A DNA stretch of 64,000 bases from Leisingera sp. NJS204 (GCF_004123675.1 NZ_CP035417.1:72501-136500); one strand, 5' to 3'. Counted from the stretch's first letter, positions 37,076-46,407 are shown. Numbers and translations are program-made. Notes: generated by a model not told the origin, from the sequence alone.

Positions 37076-37954
37076 ATGGATAATTGGGACGAAGTCCGCA
37101 CCGCCTATCAAGTGGCCCGCATGGGCACGGTCAGCGGTGCCGCCGAGGTGCTGGGCGTGCATCACGCAACGGTGATCCGGCATATTGATGCGATCGAGGC
37201 GCGGCTGGGCGTTAAGCTTTTTCAGCGCCACGCCCGCGGCTATACCCCGACGGAATCCGGTCAGGACTTGCTGCGGGTGGCGCAGGCGACCGATGACCAG
37301 TTCAGCCAGCTGGTCGGGCGGCTGAAAGGGCAGGGCGACGATGTGTCGGGGGAACTGGTTGTGACATCGCTGGCGTCCTTTGCGCCGATGATGGTGCCAG
37401 CGTTGAAATTGTTTCAGGATATGCATCCGGGGCTGATCATCCGCTACCTGACCGGCGACCGGCTGTTCCGGCTGGAGTATGGCGAGGCGCATGTGGCGAT
37501 CCGCGCGGGCAATGCACCGGATCAGCCCGACAATGTGGTGCAGCCCTTTATGAAACAGCAGATCGGGCTTTATGCCTCCACGGCTTATGCCGAAGAATAC
37601 GGAATGCTGAAGGGTGTCGAGGATATTCCCAATCACCGGTTTGTCGGTCAGGATGATGAGAGCAGCAGGGCGCCGTTTTCGCGCTGGTTGCGGGCCAATG
37701 CGCCGGCTGAGGCCATCGCCTTTCGCTGTACCGATGGCTTTACGCTGAAGTCAGCGGTCCGCAGCGGTGCCGGGATTGGCTTTATGGCGGCCTGGGAGGC
37801 GCGGCGGCAACCGGATCTGGTAGAGATGATGCCGCCGCAGGAAGACTGGGAAGGCGCATTGTGGCTGGTGACCCATGTGGATCTGCACCGGACCACTAAG
37901 GTGCAGGCGTTCCTGACGTTCCTCAAGGAACAGGTAAAGGACTGGCAGCTGTGA
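37076..37954 (+). CDS. LysR-family transcriptional regulator
   Basis: The 292-residue protein has the winged helix DNA-binding domain at residues ~5-62 (VSGAAEVLGVHHATVIRHIDAIEARLG) and a two-lobed inducer domain (from ~90). Start ATG 37076 with GGCAAGGAGG upstream was chosen over a longer frame. Its stop overlaps the next gene's GTG start by 4 bases, so the DMT transporter is co-translated. Likely regulates azoR and the exporter. Confidence 0.9.
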   Translation: MDNWDEVRTAYQVARMGTVSGAAEVLGVHHATVIRHIDAIEARLGVKLFQRHARGYTPTESGQDLLRVAQATDDQFSQLVGRLKGQGDDVSGELVVTSLASFAPMMVPALKLFQDMHPGLIIRYLTGDRLFRLEYGEAHVAIRAGNAPDQPDNVVQPFMKQQIGLYASTAYAEEYGMLKGVEDIPNHRFVGQDDESSRAPFSRWLRANAPAEAIAFRCTDGFTLKSAVRSGAGIGFMAAWEARRQPDLVEMMPPQEDWEGALWLVTHVDLHRTTKVQAFLTFLKEQVKDWQL

Positions 37955-38847
37955 GCGAGGCACTGCGCGGGCATCTGGCGATGCTGTTGTTTTCGGCCCT
38001 GGTGGCGGGGTCTTTCTCGCTGGGTGTCATGGTCGCCAACGAGATTGCACCAGCGGCCTTGAATGCGGCGCGGTTTGGTATTGCCGCTGTGGTGATCGGT
38101 GTCGCGGCGCTGGCCACCACCGGGCTGCAACGGGCGCATTTCCGGGCGCCGTGGCGGTTTGCGGTGCTGGGCGGGCTGTTCGGCGGCTATTTCGTGCTGA
38201 TGTTCTACGGGCTGCAGACGGCGGCGCCGGTCAGCGCAGCGGCAGTGTTCACGCTGGTGCCGTTGATGAGCGCCGTGTTCGGCTGGCTGCTGCTGCGGCA
38301 GATCACTACCGGCTGGATGGCATTGGCGCTGGCGATTGGCGCGGCAGGCGCGGTCTGGGTGATCGTGCGTGGTGATCCGGGCGCCTTGGCTGCCTTTGAG
38401 ATCGGCCAGGGCGAGGTCATCTATTTCTGGGGCTGCGTGCTGCACGCGATCTATACGCCGATGGTGCGCAAGCTGAACCGGGGCGAGCCGGCGGTGGTGT
38501 TCACCTTCGGGATGCTGCTGGCGGGCGGCGCGTTGCTGGCGGTATTCGGCTGGCAGGACATTCTGGCCACCAATTGGTCCCAGCTGCCCGGTATCGTCTG
38601 GATCGGTCTGTTCTATCTGGCGGTCTGTGCCAGCTCTGCCACCTTTGTGCTGCTGCAATATGCGGCGATGCGGCTGCCCTCGGCCAAGGTGATGGCCTAT
38701 ACTTATCTCACCCCCAGCTGGGTGATCCTGTGGGAGATCGCGCTGGGCCGCGGCGCGCCGCCGGGCCTGGTGCTGATCGGGGTGGCGATGTCGGTGGTGG
38801 CGCTGGTGATGCTGCTGGAAGGGGCGCGGTCGCGGGTCCCGGCCTGA
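37951..38847 (+). CDS. DMT-superfamily (EamA) exporter
   Basis: This 298-residue membrane protein has about ten helices in two EamA repeats (residues ~10-135 and ~150-290). It probably exports a small metabolite. GTG start inside the lysR stop (GTGA). The final codons lie in a 15-bp tandem repeat. Confidence 0.88.
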   Translation: MSEALRGHLAMLLFSALVAGSFSLGVMVANEIAPAALNAARFGIAAVVIGVAALATTGLQRAHFRAPWRFAVLGGLFGGYFVLMFYGLQTAAPVSAAAVFTLVPLMSAVFGWLLLRQITTGWMALALAIGAAGAVWVIVRGDPGALAAFEIGQGEVIYFWGCVLHAIYTPMVRKLNRGEPAVVFTFGMLLAGGALLAVFGWQDILATNWSQLPGIVWIGLFYLAVCASSATFVLLQYAAMRLPSAKVMAYTYLTPSWVILWEIALGRGAPPGLVLIGVAMSVVALVMLLEGARSRVPA

Positions 38848-38895
38848 ACGCAACGGGCCTGAACGCAACGGGCCTGAACGCATTGGGCCTGACCG
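38841..38895 (+). repeat. 15-bp tandem repeat, about 3.7 copies
   Basis: The unit GGCCTGAACGCAACG occurs at 38841, 38856 and 38871 (the last ending CATTG), with a partial copy from 38886. The TGA stop of the DMT gene is within the first unit. The repeat is a probable replication-slippage site. Confidence 0.9.
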
Positions 38896-38992
38896 CCGGC
38901 GGGCCTTCGCCGCCGCTTGCGGCAGGTCAACGCAATTCCCTTGTTTTCCGCTATACTGGTCCTGAGGGACTCTTCGGATAGAGGAGGGAGAA

Positions 38993-39403
38993 ATGTTCAA
39001 GCATATCATGGTGCCCGTTGATCTGCACATGCCCGCAACGGTCAAGAAAGCCCTGGATGTGGCAGCGGACTTTGCCAAAAATCACAGCTCGCGCGTAACA
39101 CTGGTGCATGTGACGGATCAGCAGGTCAAGCGCGGGCATACGGTCGGGCCGTCAGGTGACGAGCTGGCGGACCTGGCAAACAAGATGGCGGCAGAGACCG
39201 GTGCAAGGGTGGAGGGGCTGCCGGTCTATTCTGTGGATGTCGGATCAGAGATCAACTCCATACTGCCCCGGACCGCTAAGGAGCTGGAGGTGGATCTGGT
39301 TGTGATGGGCACCCATATGCCGGGGATCCTGGATTATGTGTTTTCGTCCCACGCCAGCCATCTGGTGCTGCATTCCGAAACCTCGGTATTTGTGGTGCGC
39401 TAG
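38993..39403 (+). CDS. Universal stress protein (UspA family)
   Basis: The 136-residue alpha/beta protein begins MFKHIMVPVDLHMP. The C-terminal nucleotide loop reads GTHMPGILDYVFSSHASHLVLH, so the usual G-x2-G-x9-G pattern is incomplete and ATP binding is doubtful. Convergent with the ArsR gene, with stops overlapping in CTAG. Confidence 0.87.
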   Translation: MFKHIMVPVDLHMPATVKKALDVAADFAKNHSSRVTLVHVTDQQVKRGHTVGPSGDELADLANKMAAETGARVEGLPVYSVDVGSEINSILPRTAKELEVDLVVMGTHMPGILDYVFSSHASHLVLHSETSVFVVR

Positions 39404-39744
39404 GGGTCCGGCTGCGCGTCCTCTGACAGATGCTCGGCCTCCAGAAAGCGTTCAAAGGCATCCAGATTGACCGGCTCGAACTGGCCGAAGCCCTGCATCC
39501 AGACCGAGGCTGCGCGCATGGCATCCGGTTGCAGCTTGCACCATTTGACCCGGCCATGCTTTTCCTGCGCGATCAGGCCTGCGCGGGTCAGGATAACCAA
39601 GTGTTTTGAAATTGCTGCCAGCGACATCTCAAACGGTTCCGCCACATCGGTCACCGCCATATCGTCCTCCAGCAGCATGGTGAGGATCGCCCGGCGGGTG
39701 GGGTCGGCCAAGGCCGCAAAGACGGTGTCAAGAGGGTCGCTCAT
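39400..39744 (-). CDS. ArsR-family transcriptional regulator
   Basis: The 114-residue protein has the winged helix core (DPTRRAILTMLLEDDMAVTDVAEPFEMSLAAISKHLVIL spread over ~14-51). No Cys-based metal site is seen, so it may respond to something other than a metal. It is divergent from the DMT gene at 39834 and may control it. Confidence 0.87.
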   Translation of the reverse strand: MSDPLDTVFAALADPTRRAILTMLLEDDMAVTDVAEPFEMSLAAISKHLVILTRAGLIAQEKHGRVKWCKLQPDAMRAASVWMQGFGQFEPVNLDAFERFLEAEHLSEDAQPDP

Positions 39745-39833
39745 GCCTGATACTCCTACCCATCGTCCGGCAGTTTGACAATCTGTCCTGAACCGTCATG
39801 GTGGCGCCTTTCAAGCGCACGGGGATTGATGGC

Positions 39834-40730
39834 ATGGCATTGAAATACTGGCTGGTGATATTCATTCTCGGCATCGGCTGGGGCATGTCGTTCATGTTCA
39901 ATGCTATTCTGCTGCGCGAATTGGGGCCGTTGTCGGTGTCGATGGGGCGGGTCGGATTTGGCGCGCTGGGCTGCTGGATCTATGTGCTGGCGGCACGCAA
40001 GCGGGTGCCGGCAGAGCCTGGGCGCTGGCTGGCGCTGTTTGGTTTTGGAGTGCTCAGCTATGCCGGGCCCTTTGCCTTTTACGCGCTGGGCCAGCAGCAT
40101 ATCGCCAGCGGCGTGGCCGGGATTGTCAATGCGACCACTCCGGCGCTGGCGGTGGTTGTCTCCCATTTCTGGCCCGGCGGCGAGCGCGCAACCGGGTTGA
40201 AGTCTCTAGGGGTCGTCTGCGGGTTCCTTGGGATCGTGCTGCTGTCGCTGCCTCTGCTGGATAGCGGCCGGTCGTCGGAGATCTGGGCGGTGCTGATCAC
40301 TCTGTGCGCGCCGCTGTGCTATGCCTTTTCGGTCAACATCGCGCGCCGCTTTAAGGATATGCAGCCGGTGGTGCTGGTGGCCATTGCGCTGACCGGGGCC
40401 ACCGCGGCGATTGCGCCGCTGGCAATCTGGAGCGAAGGCCTGCCGCATGTGACGCGGATTGAGACCTGGGCCTCCTTGTTCATCATCGGTTTTGTGCTGA
40501 CCTCAGCCGCTTTCATCGCCTTTTACTGGGTGCTGCCCAAGGTGGGGCCAACCAACATTACCCTGCCAACGCTGATCGCGCCGGTTTCGGCGCTGTTCCT
40601 TGGAACCTACATCCTGAAGGAGCAGCTGCTGGCAGAGCACCTGTGGGGCATGGCAGCGATCCTGCTGGGATTGTTGCTGATCGACGGGCGGATTGTGCGC
40701 TGGCGGATGGCAAAACCGCCCATTCGCTAA
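39834..40730 (+). CDS. DMT-superfamily (EamA) exporter
   Basis: The 298-residue protein has ~10 membrane helices in two EamA repeats. It is only distantly similar to the exporter at 37951. Start MALKYWLVIF at 39834 was preferred over an ATG 36 bases upstream, since the shorter form fits the family; neither has a strong ribosome site. Confidence 0.86.
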   Translation: MALKYWLVIFILGIGWGMSFMFNAILLRELGPLSVSMGRVGFGALGCWIYVLAARKRVPAEPGRWLALFGFGVLSYAGPFAFYALGQQHIASGVAGIVNATTPALAVVVSHFWPGGERATGLKSLGVVCGFLGIVLLSLPLLDSGRSSEIWAVLITLCAPLCYAFSVNIARRFKDMQPVVLVAIALTGATAAIAPLAIWSEGLPHVTRIETWASLFIIGFVLTSAAFIAFYWVLPKVGPTNITLPTLIAPVSALFLGTYILKEQLLAEHLWGMAAILLGLLLIDGRIVRWRMAKPPIR

Positions 40731-40732
40731 AA

Positions 40733-40748
40733 TCAACCTTTTGGTTGA
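40733..40748. repeat. Perfect hairpin downstream of the DMT gene
   Basis: TCAACC-TTTT-GGTTGA forms a 6-bp stem 3 bases after the DMT stop, without a T-run after it. It could be an operator or a weak terminator in the 202-base space before atpI. The rest of that space is presumably the ATP synthase promoter region. Confidence 0.45.
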
Positions 40749-40932
40749 ATATAGAAACTGGGTTGGATTGGCGCCAACGATTGCTGCGGCAGAGCGGCGC
40801 GGTTTTTCGATATATCAAATTATAACTTATAAATCAGTGACTTGGTGGCGCGTTGAATCTTCTTTCCTTGTAATTGACTCCTAAGCCCCATGGCCTTAGC
40901 AACCTCATAGAAATCGCGTGAGGATGGCGCCC

Positions 40933-41268
40933 GTGACCGACGACGACCAAAAGCAGCGCATGGCGCAGCTGGAGGAAAAGCTCGCGGCGGCGCGTAAGGC
41001 ACAGCAGCCCAAGCCGCGCGCGGATGAGCACTATTCCATGGCCAATCAGGCTTGGCGGATGGTGATTGAATTGGTGGCCGGTCTCGGGATCGGCTTTGGC
41101 ATCGGATACGGGCTGGACCTTCTGTTTGGAACCCTGCCCATCTTCATGGTGCTGTTTGTAATGCTGGGCCTTGCGGCTGGAGTGAAGACAATGCTTCGCA
41201 CCGCGCAGGAGATCCAGGAACAGAAACTGGCCGATGAGGCCAAGAAAAATGCGCAAGACCGGGACTGA
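40933..41268 (+). CDS. atpI: ATP synthase assembly factor AtpI
   Basis: The 111-residue protein has a charged N-terminal helix ([18 protein letters not shown]) and two membrane helices (about 37-58 and 65-85, with [16 protein letters not shown]). AtpI helps c-ring assembly and Mg transport. GTG at 40933 was chosen because GAGGAT precedes it; ATG at 40924 is an alternative. First of the F0 operon. Confidence 0.88.
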   Translation: MTDDDQKQRMAQLEEKLAAARKAQQPKPRADEHYSMANQAWRMVIELVAGLGIGFGIGYGLDLLFGTLPIFMVLFVMLGLAAGVKTMLRTAQEIQEQKLADEAKKNAQDRD

Positions 41269-41308
41269 TCCGACGGGATCAAACGCCGGCGACAGGAGAA
41301 GCGGACCG

Positions 41309-42109
41309 ATGGGCAAAATTTTCTTTTACGCAGCGCTGGCGCTGGTGCTGGTATCCGGCCTGATTTTCGCCCCGGCGGAGTCAAAACTGGCAATCCACCC
41401 GATGGACCAGTTCAACGTGGCAGCGCTGTTTGGCGATCACATCTCCTGGTACACCCCGACCAACGTGACCCTGTGGATGGCGCTGGCTGTTGCCGCGGTG
41501 TTTGCGCTGCTGGTCATGGGCTCATCGCGCCGCGCCATCGTGCCTGGCCGCGCCCAGTCGGTCGCGGAACTGGCTTACGGCTTCATCTACAAGATGGTTG
41601 AGGACGTGGCTGGCAAGGACGGCGTCAAGTTCTTCCCCTACATCATGACCCTGTTCATGTTCATCGTGATGGCCAACTTCCTGGGGCTGATCCCCGGCTC
41701 GTTCACCACCACCTCGCACATCGCGGTGACCGCGGTTCTGGCGGCGCTGGTGTTCTTCACTGTGACCATCGTTGGTTTCGTCAAGAATGGCGCTGGTTTC
41801 CTGGGCCTGTTCTGGGTGTCGAGCGCGCCGCTGGCGCTGCGCCCGATCCTGGCCATCATCGAACTTATTTCCTACTTCGTGCGCCCCGTCAGCCACAGCA
41901 TTCGTCTGGCAGGCAACGTGATGGCCGGCCACGCGGTTCTGAAAGTGTTCGCAGGCTTTGCCGCAGCACTGGGCATGTTCAGCTTCCTGCCGATCTTTGC
42001 CATCACCGCGGTTTACGCACTCGAAGTTCTGGTGGCCTTCATTCAGGCCTACGTCTTTACCATCCTGACCTGCGTGTACCTGAAGGACGCACTGCACCCG
42101 AGCCACTAA
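41309..42109 (+). CDS. atpB: ATP synthase F0 subunit a
   Basis: The 266-residue membrane protein has five to six helices. The essential Arg, which faces the c-ring, is in [14 protein letters not shown] (about residue 200), and the helix-5 region carries [16 protein letters not shown]. Start [10 protein letters not shown] at 41309 with AGGAG upstream. Confidence 0.97.
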   Translation: MGKIFFYAALALVLVSGLIFAPAESKLAIHPMDQFNVAALFGDHISWYTPTNVTLWMALAVAAVFALLVMGSSRRAIVPGRAQSVAELAYGFIYKMVEDVAGKDGVKFFPYIMTLFMFIVMANFLGLIPGSFTTTSHIAVTAVLAALVFFTVTIVGFVKNGAGFLGLFWVSSAPLALRPILAIIELISYFVRPVSHSIRLAGNVMAGHAVLKVFAGFAAALGMFSFLPIFAITAVYALEVLVAFIQAYVFTILTCVYLKDALHPSH

Positions 42110-42193
42110 GGCCAGGATCTGAAAATCCGCGGGCGCAGCCTGTCCGGCGCGCCTGCTCCCCGAAATGCACATTCCATCGTAAGGAGAAACATC

Positions 42194-42433
42194 ATGGAAC
42201 TCGTAGCAGCAGCAGCACTCGGCAAATTCATCGGCGCAGGCCTGGCAGCAATCGGTTCCGGCGCAGCCGCAATCGGTGTGGGCCACGTTGCCGGCAACTT
42301 CCTGGCAGGCGCTCTGCGCAACCCGTCGGCAGCTGCCGGCCAGACCGCAACCCTGTTCATCGGCATCGCATTTGCAGAAGCACTGGGCATCTTCTCGTTC
42401 CTGGTTGCGCTGCTGCTGATGTTCGCCGTCTAA
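42194..42433 (+). CDS. atpE: ATP synthase F0 subunit c
   Basis: The 79-residue hairpin protein has the Gly motif [10 protein letters not shown] in helix 1 and the proton-carrying Glu at residue 62 ([11 protein letters not shown]) in helix 2. Proton, not sodium, coupling is likely as no extra polar ligands are seen near it. AAGGAG precedes the start. Confidence 0.97.
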   Translation: MELVAAAALGKFIGAGLAAIGSGAAAIGVGHVAGNFLAGALRNPSAAAGQTATLFIGIAFAEALGIFSFLVALLLMFAV

Positions 42434-42521
42434 GACCTCAGGAACCTATTTCCTTACGGCCGGGCAGTGCGGCCTAAATCCGCACTGCCCGGTGTAACGG
42501 CAAGTTCCCAAGGAGGACGAC

Positions 42522-43070
42522 ATGGCATCTAATACGCAAGACGCAGCACACGGCGCCGCAGACGCAGCGCACGGGTCTGCTCCGGGTATGCCGCAGCTGG
42601 ACTTCTCGACCTTCGGGAACCAGATCTTCTGGCTCGCGGTCGCTCTGGTCGTGATCTACCTCATCCTGTCGCGCGTCGCGCTGCCCCGCATTGCGGCTGT
42701 GCTGGCCGAGCGTCAGGGGACAATCACCAACGACCTCGCCGCGGCTGAAGACCTGAAAGCCAAGGCAGTCGAGGCCGAAAACGCATATAACAAAGCTCTG
42801 GCGGATGCCCGTGCCGAATCTCAGCGCATCGTTGCTGAGACACGTGTGGAAATTCAGGCCGGGCTGGACGAGGCAATTGCCAAAGCAGACGAACAGATCG
42901 CTGCCAAGGCTGCCGAGTCCGAAAAGGCAATCGCCGAAATCAAGGCCGGTGCGCTGGAAAGCGTGAAGGCTGTTGCCACCGACACCGCAGAGGCGCTGGT
43001 GACGGCGCTGGGCGGTTCGGCAGACGCAGACGCAATTGCCGCGGCAGTTGCCGAGCGGACGAAAGGATAA
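42522..43070 (+). CDS. ATP synthase F0 subunit b'
   Basis: The 182-residue stalk protein has a non-helical N-terminal tail rich in Ala/His, one membrane helix ([15 protein letters not shown]), and a long Ala/Glu/Lys-rich helix. It is the b' of the heterodimeric b/b' stator of Rhodobacterales. AAGGAGG precedes the start. Confidence 0.93.
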   Translation: MASNTQDAAHGAADAAHGSAPGMPQLDFSTFGNQIFWLAVALVVIYLILSRVALPRIAAVLAERQGTITNDLAAAEDLKAKAVEAENAYNKALADARAESQRIVAETRVEIQAGLDEAIAKADEQIAAKAAESEKAIAEIKAGALESVKAVATDTAEALVTALGGSADADAIAAAVAERTKG

Positions 43071-43074
43071 GGAC

Positions 43075-43632
43075 ATGCGCAATATTCTCGCCCTTGCCCT
43101 GACTTTCGGTGCAGCGTCGCCTGCCTTTGCTGCCGGCGGCGGCCTGGACCTGTCCAACACCAATCTGGTTGTGGGTCTCGGCTTTGTACTGTTCGTTGGC
43201 ATTCTGCTGTTTGCCAAAGTGCCATCGCTGCTCGCAGGCCAGCTGGATAACCGTGCGGAAGGTATTCAGAAGGAACTGAACGAAGCCCGCGCGCTGCGTG
43301 AAGAGGCCCAGACCGTTCTGGCGTCCTATGAGCGTAAGCAGCAGGAAGTTCAGGCCCAGGCTGATCAGATCGTTGCTGCGGCCCGTGACGAAGCTGCCCG
43401 CGCAGCGGAACAGGCAAAAGCGGATCTGCAAACCTCCATTGCCCGCCGTCTGGCGGCTGCCGAGGAGCAGATTGCTTCGGCGGAAGCCTCGGCTGTGAAG
43501 GAAGTGCGCGACCAGGCGATCACAATCGCTGTTGCTGCTGCGGACCAGGTGATCTCCAAGCAGATGACTGCCGCCGAGGCCAACAAGCTGATCGACGCCG
43601 CCATCGCGGATGTGGACGCCAAGCTGCACTAA
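43075..43632 (+). CDS. atpF: ATP synthase F0 subunit b
   Basis: The 185-residue protein starts with a hydrophobic leader (NILALALTFGAASPAFAAGGG), then a membrane helix (VVGLGFVLFVGILLFAKV) and a long coiled-coil region. The Ala-Gly-rich leader ending AFAA suggests cleavage before the mature chain. It follows the b' gene by 4 bases and closes the operon; the F1 genes are not in this window, which is usual for the split operon of these bacteria. Confidence 0.95.
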   Translation: MRNILALALTFGAASPAFAAGGGLDLSNTNLVVGLGFVLFVGILLFAKVPSLLAGQLDNRAEGIQKELNEARALREEAQTVLASYERKQQEVQAQADQIVAAARDEAARAAEQAKADLQTSIARRLAAAEEQIASAEASAVKEVRDQAITIAVAAADQVISKQMTAAEANKLIDAAIADVDAKLH

Positions 43633-43660
43633 GCTGGGCACCACTGCTGAAATCAAAGAA

Positions 43661-43686
43661 CCCGGCCCAAGCGGCCGGGTTTTTTT
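43661..43686 (+). terminator. Rho-independent terminator of the F0 operon
   Basis: A 7-bp GC stem CCCGGCC-CAAGC-GGCCGGG is followed by seven T residues, 28 bases past the atpF stop. Confidence 0.95.
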
Positions 43687-43761
43687 GCAAATTTGGGAGG
43701 GGATGATGTGAACCCATTCCGCAAAGTCGCGCGCCGCCGCAGATTGCCCGTGCCGTCCACT

Positions 43762-44178
43762 TTACCCGTCGCGTCCAGGTTCGTTTGGATCGTTTGAGAA
43801 CAGTGCGATCTTGTTGCCTTGAGGATCGCGCAGGTACCCCACATAGAAGTGAGGCCCGTAAGAGGCACGAAAGCCGGGCTGGCCCTCGTCCGACCCGCCC
43901 GCAGAAAGCGCGGCGGAGTGAAGGTTGCGAACCTGTTGTTGATTGCACGCTTCAAAGGCGACCATAGACCCGTTGCCAGCCGAGGCGGGGCGCCCGTCGA
44001 AAGTTGGTTTAACGTAGAAGTCAGGCAGAATCGGAGACTGACCGGACCCAACAGGCAGTGCGTAACTAAGGCCCTCAGACCCCTCTTCCAGTTTGTATCC
44101 AAGGGCTGGCAGGAACGCAGAATAAAACAGTTTCGCGCACGCGATATCATCCGCTCCGACTGTGATATAGGCTATCAT
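43762..44178 (-). CDS. VOC-family protein
   Basis: The 138-residue protein begins MIAYITVGADDIACAKLFYSA and has the second half GPHFYVGYLRDPQGNKIALF, with candidate ligands at the ends of the two modules. The role is unknown; such proteins include glyoxalases and small resistance proteins. The start at 44178 is preceded by AGAAAG. Confidence 0.82.
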   Translation of the reverse strand: MIAYITVGADDIACAKLFYSAFLPALGYKLEEGSEGLSYALPVGSGQSPILPDFYVKPTFDGRPASAGNGSMVAFEACNQQQVRNLHSAALSAGGSDEGQPGFRASYGPHFYVGYLRDPQGNKIALFSNDPNEPGRDG

Positions 44179-44268
44179 TTTTCGTCTTTCTTTCCGGCCT
44201 CCAAAGCCGGCACTGGTTTGACAGTGGCACAATTCGGTTTGCCCCGAATTCTGTTCACGGTTTCAGCC

Positions 44269-45051
44269 TCACCCCTTGCCGATCTCATGCTCCAGCCGCT
44301 GCTTTGCCACTTCGGCGTTGCGCTCGGCGCGCTGGTGGTCGGTGAGGGCCTGTTTCACATAGTCCAGATGCGCCTCCACCGCGGAACGGGCGGCTTGCGG
44401 GTCGCGGGCCTGCAAGGCGGCGTTGATGGCGCGGTGCTGCTCCAGCAGCGCTTCATAGGTGGTGTGCTGCTGGAACATGATCCGGCGGTTGTAGAAGACG
44501 CCCTCGCGCAGCAGATCAAACATCGAGCGCATCATGTGCAGCATGATGACGTTGTGGCTGGCGTCCATGATGGCGGAGTGGAACTGGGCGTCGAGCTGGG
44601 CCGCTTCTTCAGAAATGGCGGGATTGCCGGCCGCCTCCATCTTGTCAAAGATCGCCTGGATCACCTGCAGGTCATAGTCCGATCCGAACCGGGCTGCGCG
44701 CTCTGCGGCCAGCCCCTCCATGTCGCGGCGGAAGGAGAGGTAGTCAAACACGGCTTCGTCATGGGTGGCGAACAGCTGGATCAGTGCCGGCGAAAAAGCC
44801 GATCCCAAAACGTCCCCCACAAACACGCCGGAGCCTGCCTTGGAGGCAAGCAGCCCGCGCGCCTGCAACTCACCGATGGCATCACGCAGGGAGGGGCGGG
44901 AGACACCAAGCCTCTCCGCCAGCTCCCGTTCGGCAGGCAGCCGTTCACCAGGTGAGAGGATGCCGCGCAGGATCAACTGCTCGATCTGCTTAACGACGGA
45001 GGCGGAGAGTTTTTCGGGCTGAACTTTCTGAAATGGCATGCGGAGGCTCAT
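44269..45051 (-). CDS. GntR-family (FCD) transcriptional regulator
   Basis: The 260-residue protein has an N-terminal winged helix (LSPGERLPAERELAERLGVSRPSLRDAIGEL spread over ~32-62) and a C-terminal FCD domain with metal-type His residues (DAQFHSAIMDASHNVIM and the later EQHRAINAAL, DPQAARSAVEAHLD). It resembles PdhR/LldR. Its own start abuts the operator at 45058 and the divergent aminotransferase start is 148 bases away, so it likely represses both. Confidence 0.9.
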   Translation of the reverse strand: MSLRMPFQKVQPEKLSASVVKQIEQLILRGILSPGERLPAERELAERLGVSRPSLRDAIGELQARGLLASKAGSGVFVGDVLGSAFSPALIQLFATHDEAVFDYLSFRRDMEGLAAERAARFGSDYDLQVIQAIFDKMEAAGNPAISEEAAQLDAQFHSAIMDASHNVIMLHMMRSMFDLLREGVFYNRRIMFQQHTTYEALLEQHRAINAALQARDPQAARSAVEAHLDYVKQALTDHQRAERNAEVAKQRLEHEIGKG

Positions 45052-45057
45052 CTGAAT

Positions 45058-45076
45058 TGGTCAAATCATATGACCA
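45058..45076. promoter_or_regulatory. GntR/FCD operator, site 1
   Basis: TGGTCA-N7-TGACCA is a perfect 6-bp-arm palindrome of FadR/PdhR type (TGGT...ACCA), 7 bases upstream of the regulator's start. It fits autoregulation. Confidence 0.7.
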
Positions 45077-45128
45077 CGGGGGAGGGGGGGCTGCAAGTGC
45101 GGGCAGGGATCACGAAGGCTGTAACATT

Positions 45129-45147
45129 AGGTCAGTATTGTTGACAT
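45129..45147. promoter_or_regulatory. GntR/FCD operator, site 2, over a -35 element
   Basis: AGGTCA-N7-TGACAT has the same N7 spacing and GGTCA/TGAC arms as site 1. The right arm is part of TTGACA (45141-45146), a -35 candidate for the aminotransferase gene 53 bases downstream; the -10 is weak. Confidence 0.6.
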
Positions 45148-45198
45148 TACTTCGCGCGCTCCTACCGTGACACCAGATCCCAAGCCAGGAGAGCCAGG

Positions 45199-46407
45199 AT
45201 GCAGTTCGATCAGATCTATGCCAGCCGGAACACGCGGATGAAGGCGTCGGAAATCCGTGAACTGCTGAAGCTCTTGGACCAGCCGGATATCATCTCATTT
45301 GCCGGCGGTATCCCGGACCCGGCACTGTTTCCGGCGGATGAATTTGCCGATGCATTCAAGAATGCGCTGACACCGGAACGGCAGGCCATGGCACTGCAGT
45401 ATTCAGTGAGCGAGGGATATCTGCCGCTGCGTGACTGGATTGTTGAGGAAATGGCGAAGATCGGTATCGCCTGTGATGCGAACAATGTGCTGATCACCTC
45501 CGGCTCCCAGCAGGCGCTGGATTATCTGGGCAAGCTGTTCCTGTCGCCGGGGGATACTGCACTGGTCGGCTGGCCGACCTATCTGGGCGCGCTGGCAGCG
45601 TTCAACGCCTATGAGCCACGTTATGACCGGCTGTCTTTGAAGGGCAACCGAACGGCGGAAAGTTATGCCGAGGATGCAGCGGACGCGGGCAGCGCGGTGA
45701 AATTTGCCTATCTGTCGCCGGATTTTGCCAATCCAACCGGAGAGACCCTGGACCGCGCCGGGCGGCTGCGGCTGCTGGAACTGGCTGACAGCCTGGAATG
45801 TGCCGTCATCGAAGATGCGGCTTACCAGTCGCTGCGCTATGATGGGGAGGTGGTGCCGCCGGTTCTGGCGCTGGAGCAGGAACGGAAGGGCTCGATTGAG
45901 GACTGCCGGACGATTTATTGCGGTTCGTTCAGCAAGACCCTTTCGCCGGGTTTGCGGATCGGCTGGGCGGTGGCAGCCAAGCCGGTGATCACGCAAATGG
46001 TGCTGCTGAAGCAGGCGGCGGACCTGCATAGTTCGACAATCAACCAGATGGCAGTCCATGGCGTTGCCGAGGCCCGTTTCGATGTGCATGTGGCGCAGCT
46101 GCACGTAGTCTACCAACGCCGCCGGGACGTCATGCTGGCGGCGCTGGAGGAGCACATGCCGGAGGGTGTCAGCTGGACCCGGCCTGAGGGCGGCATGTTC
46201 GTGTGGATGACCCTGCCGGACCGCATGGATGGGGCGCAGTTGCTGGCCCGTTCTTTGGAGACGGAAAGGGTGGCCTTTGTGCCGGGGCAGGCATTTTTCG
46301 CCGATGGCAGCGGCCAGGACACGATCCGGTTGAGCTTTTCCAACTCTAACCATGCGGCGATTGAGGACGGGATTGCCCGGTTGGGCCGGCTGCTGGGCTC
46401 TGTCTAA
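45199..46407 (+). CDS. PLP-dependent aminotransferase (fold I, 2-aminoadipate/LysN type)
   Basis: This 402-residue enzyme has the YSVSEGYLPLRDWI segment and the PLP lysine in YCGSFSKTLSPGLRIGW, with the phosphate-binding Arg/Ser around it and the substrate Arg in IRLSFSNSN. It belongs to the group containing LysN and aromatic or valine-pyruvate transaminases, so the substrate is uncertain. GGAGAG precedes the start. The neighbouring GntR regulator probably controls it. Confidence 0.9.
   Translation: MQFDQIYASRNTRMKASEIRELLKLLDQPDIISFAGGIPDPALFPADEFADAFKNALTPERQAMALQYSVSEGYLPLRDWIVEEMAKIGIACDANNVLITSGSQQALDYLGKLFLSPGDTALVGWPTYLGALAAFNAYEPRYDRLSLKGNRTAESYAEDAADAGSAVKFAYLSPDFANPTGETLDRAGRLRLLELADSLECAVIEDAAYQSLRYDGEVVPPVLALEQERKGSIEDCRTIYCGSFSKTLSPGLRIGWAVAAKPVITQMVLLKQAADLHSSTINQMAVHGVAEARFDVHVAQLHVVYQRRRDVMLAALEEHMPEGVSWTRPEGGMFVWMTLPDRMDGAQLLARSLETERVAFVPGQAFFADGSGQDTIRLSFSNSNHAAIEDGIARLGRLLGSV

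Noticed and set aside
38841-38895. CRISPR-like repeat
   Set aside because: Units are contiguous 15-mers without spacers; no CRISPR array is present in the window.
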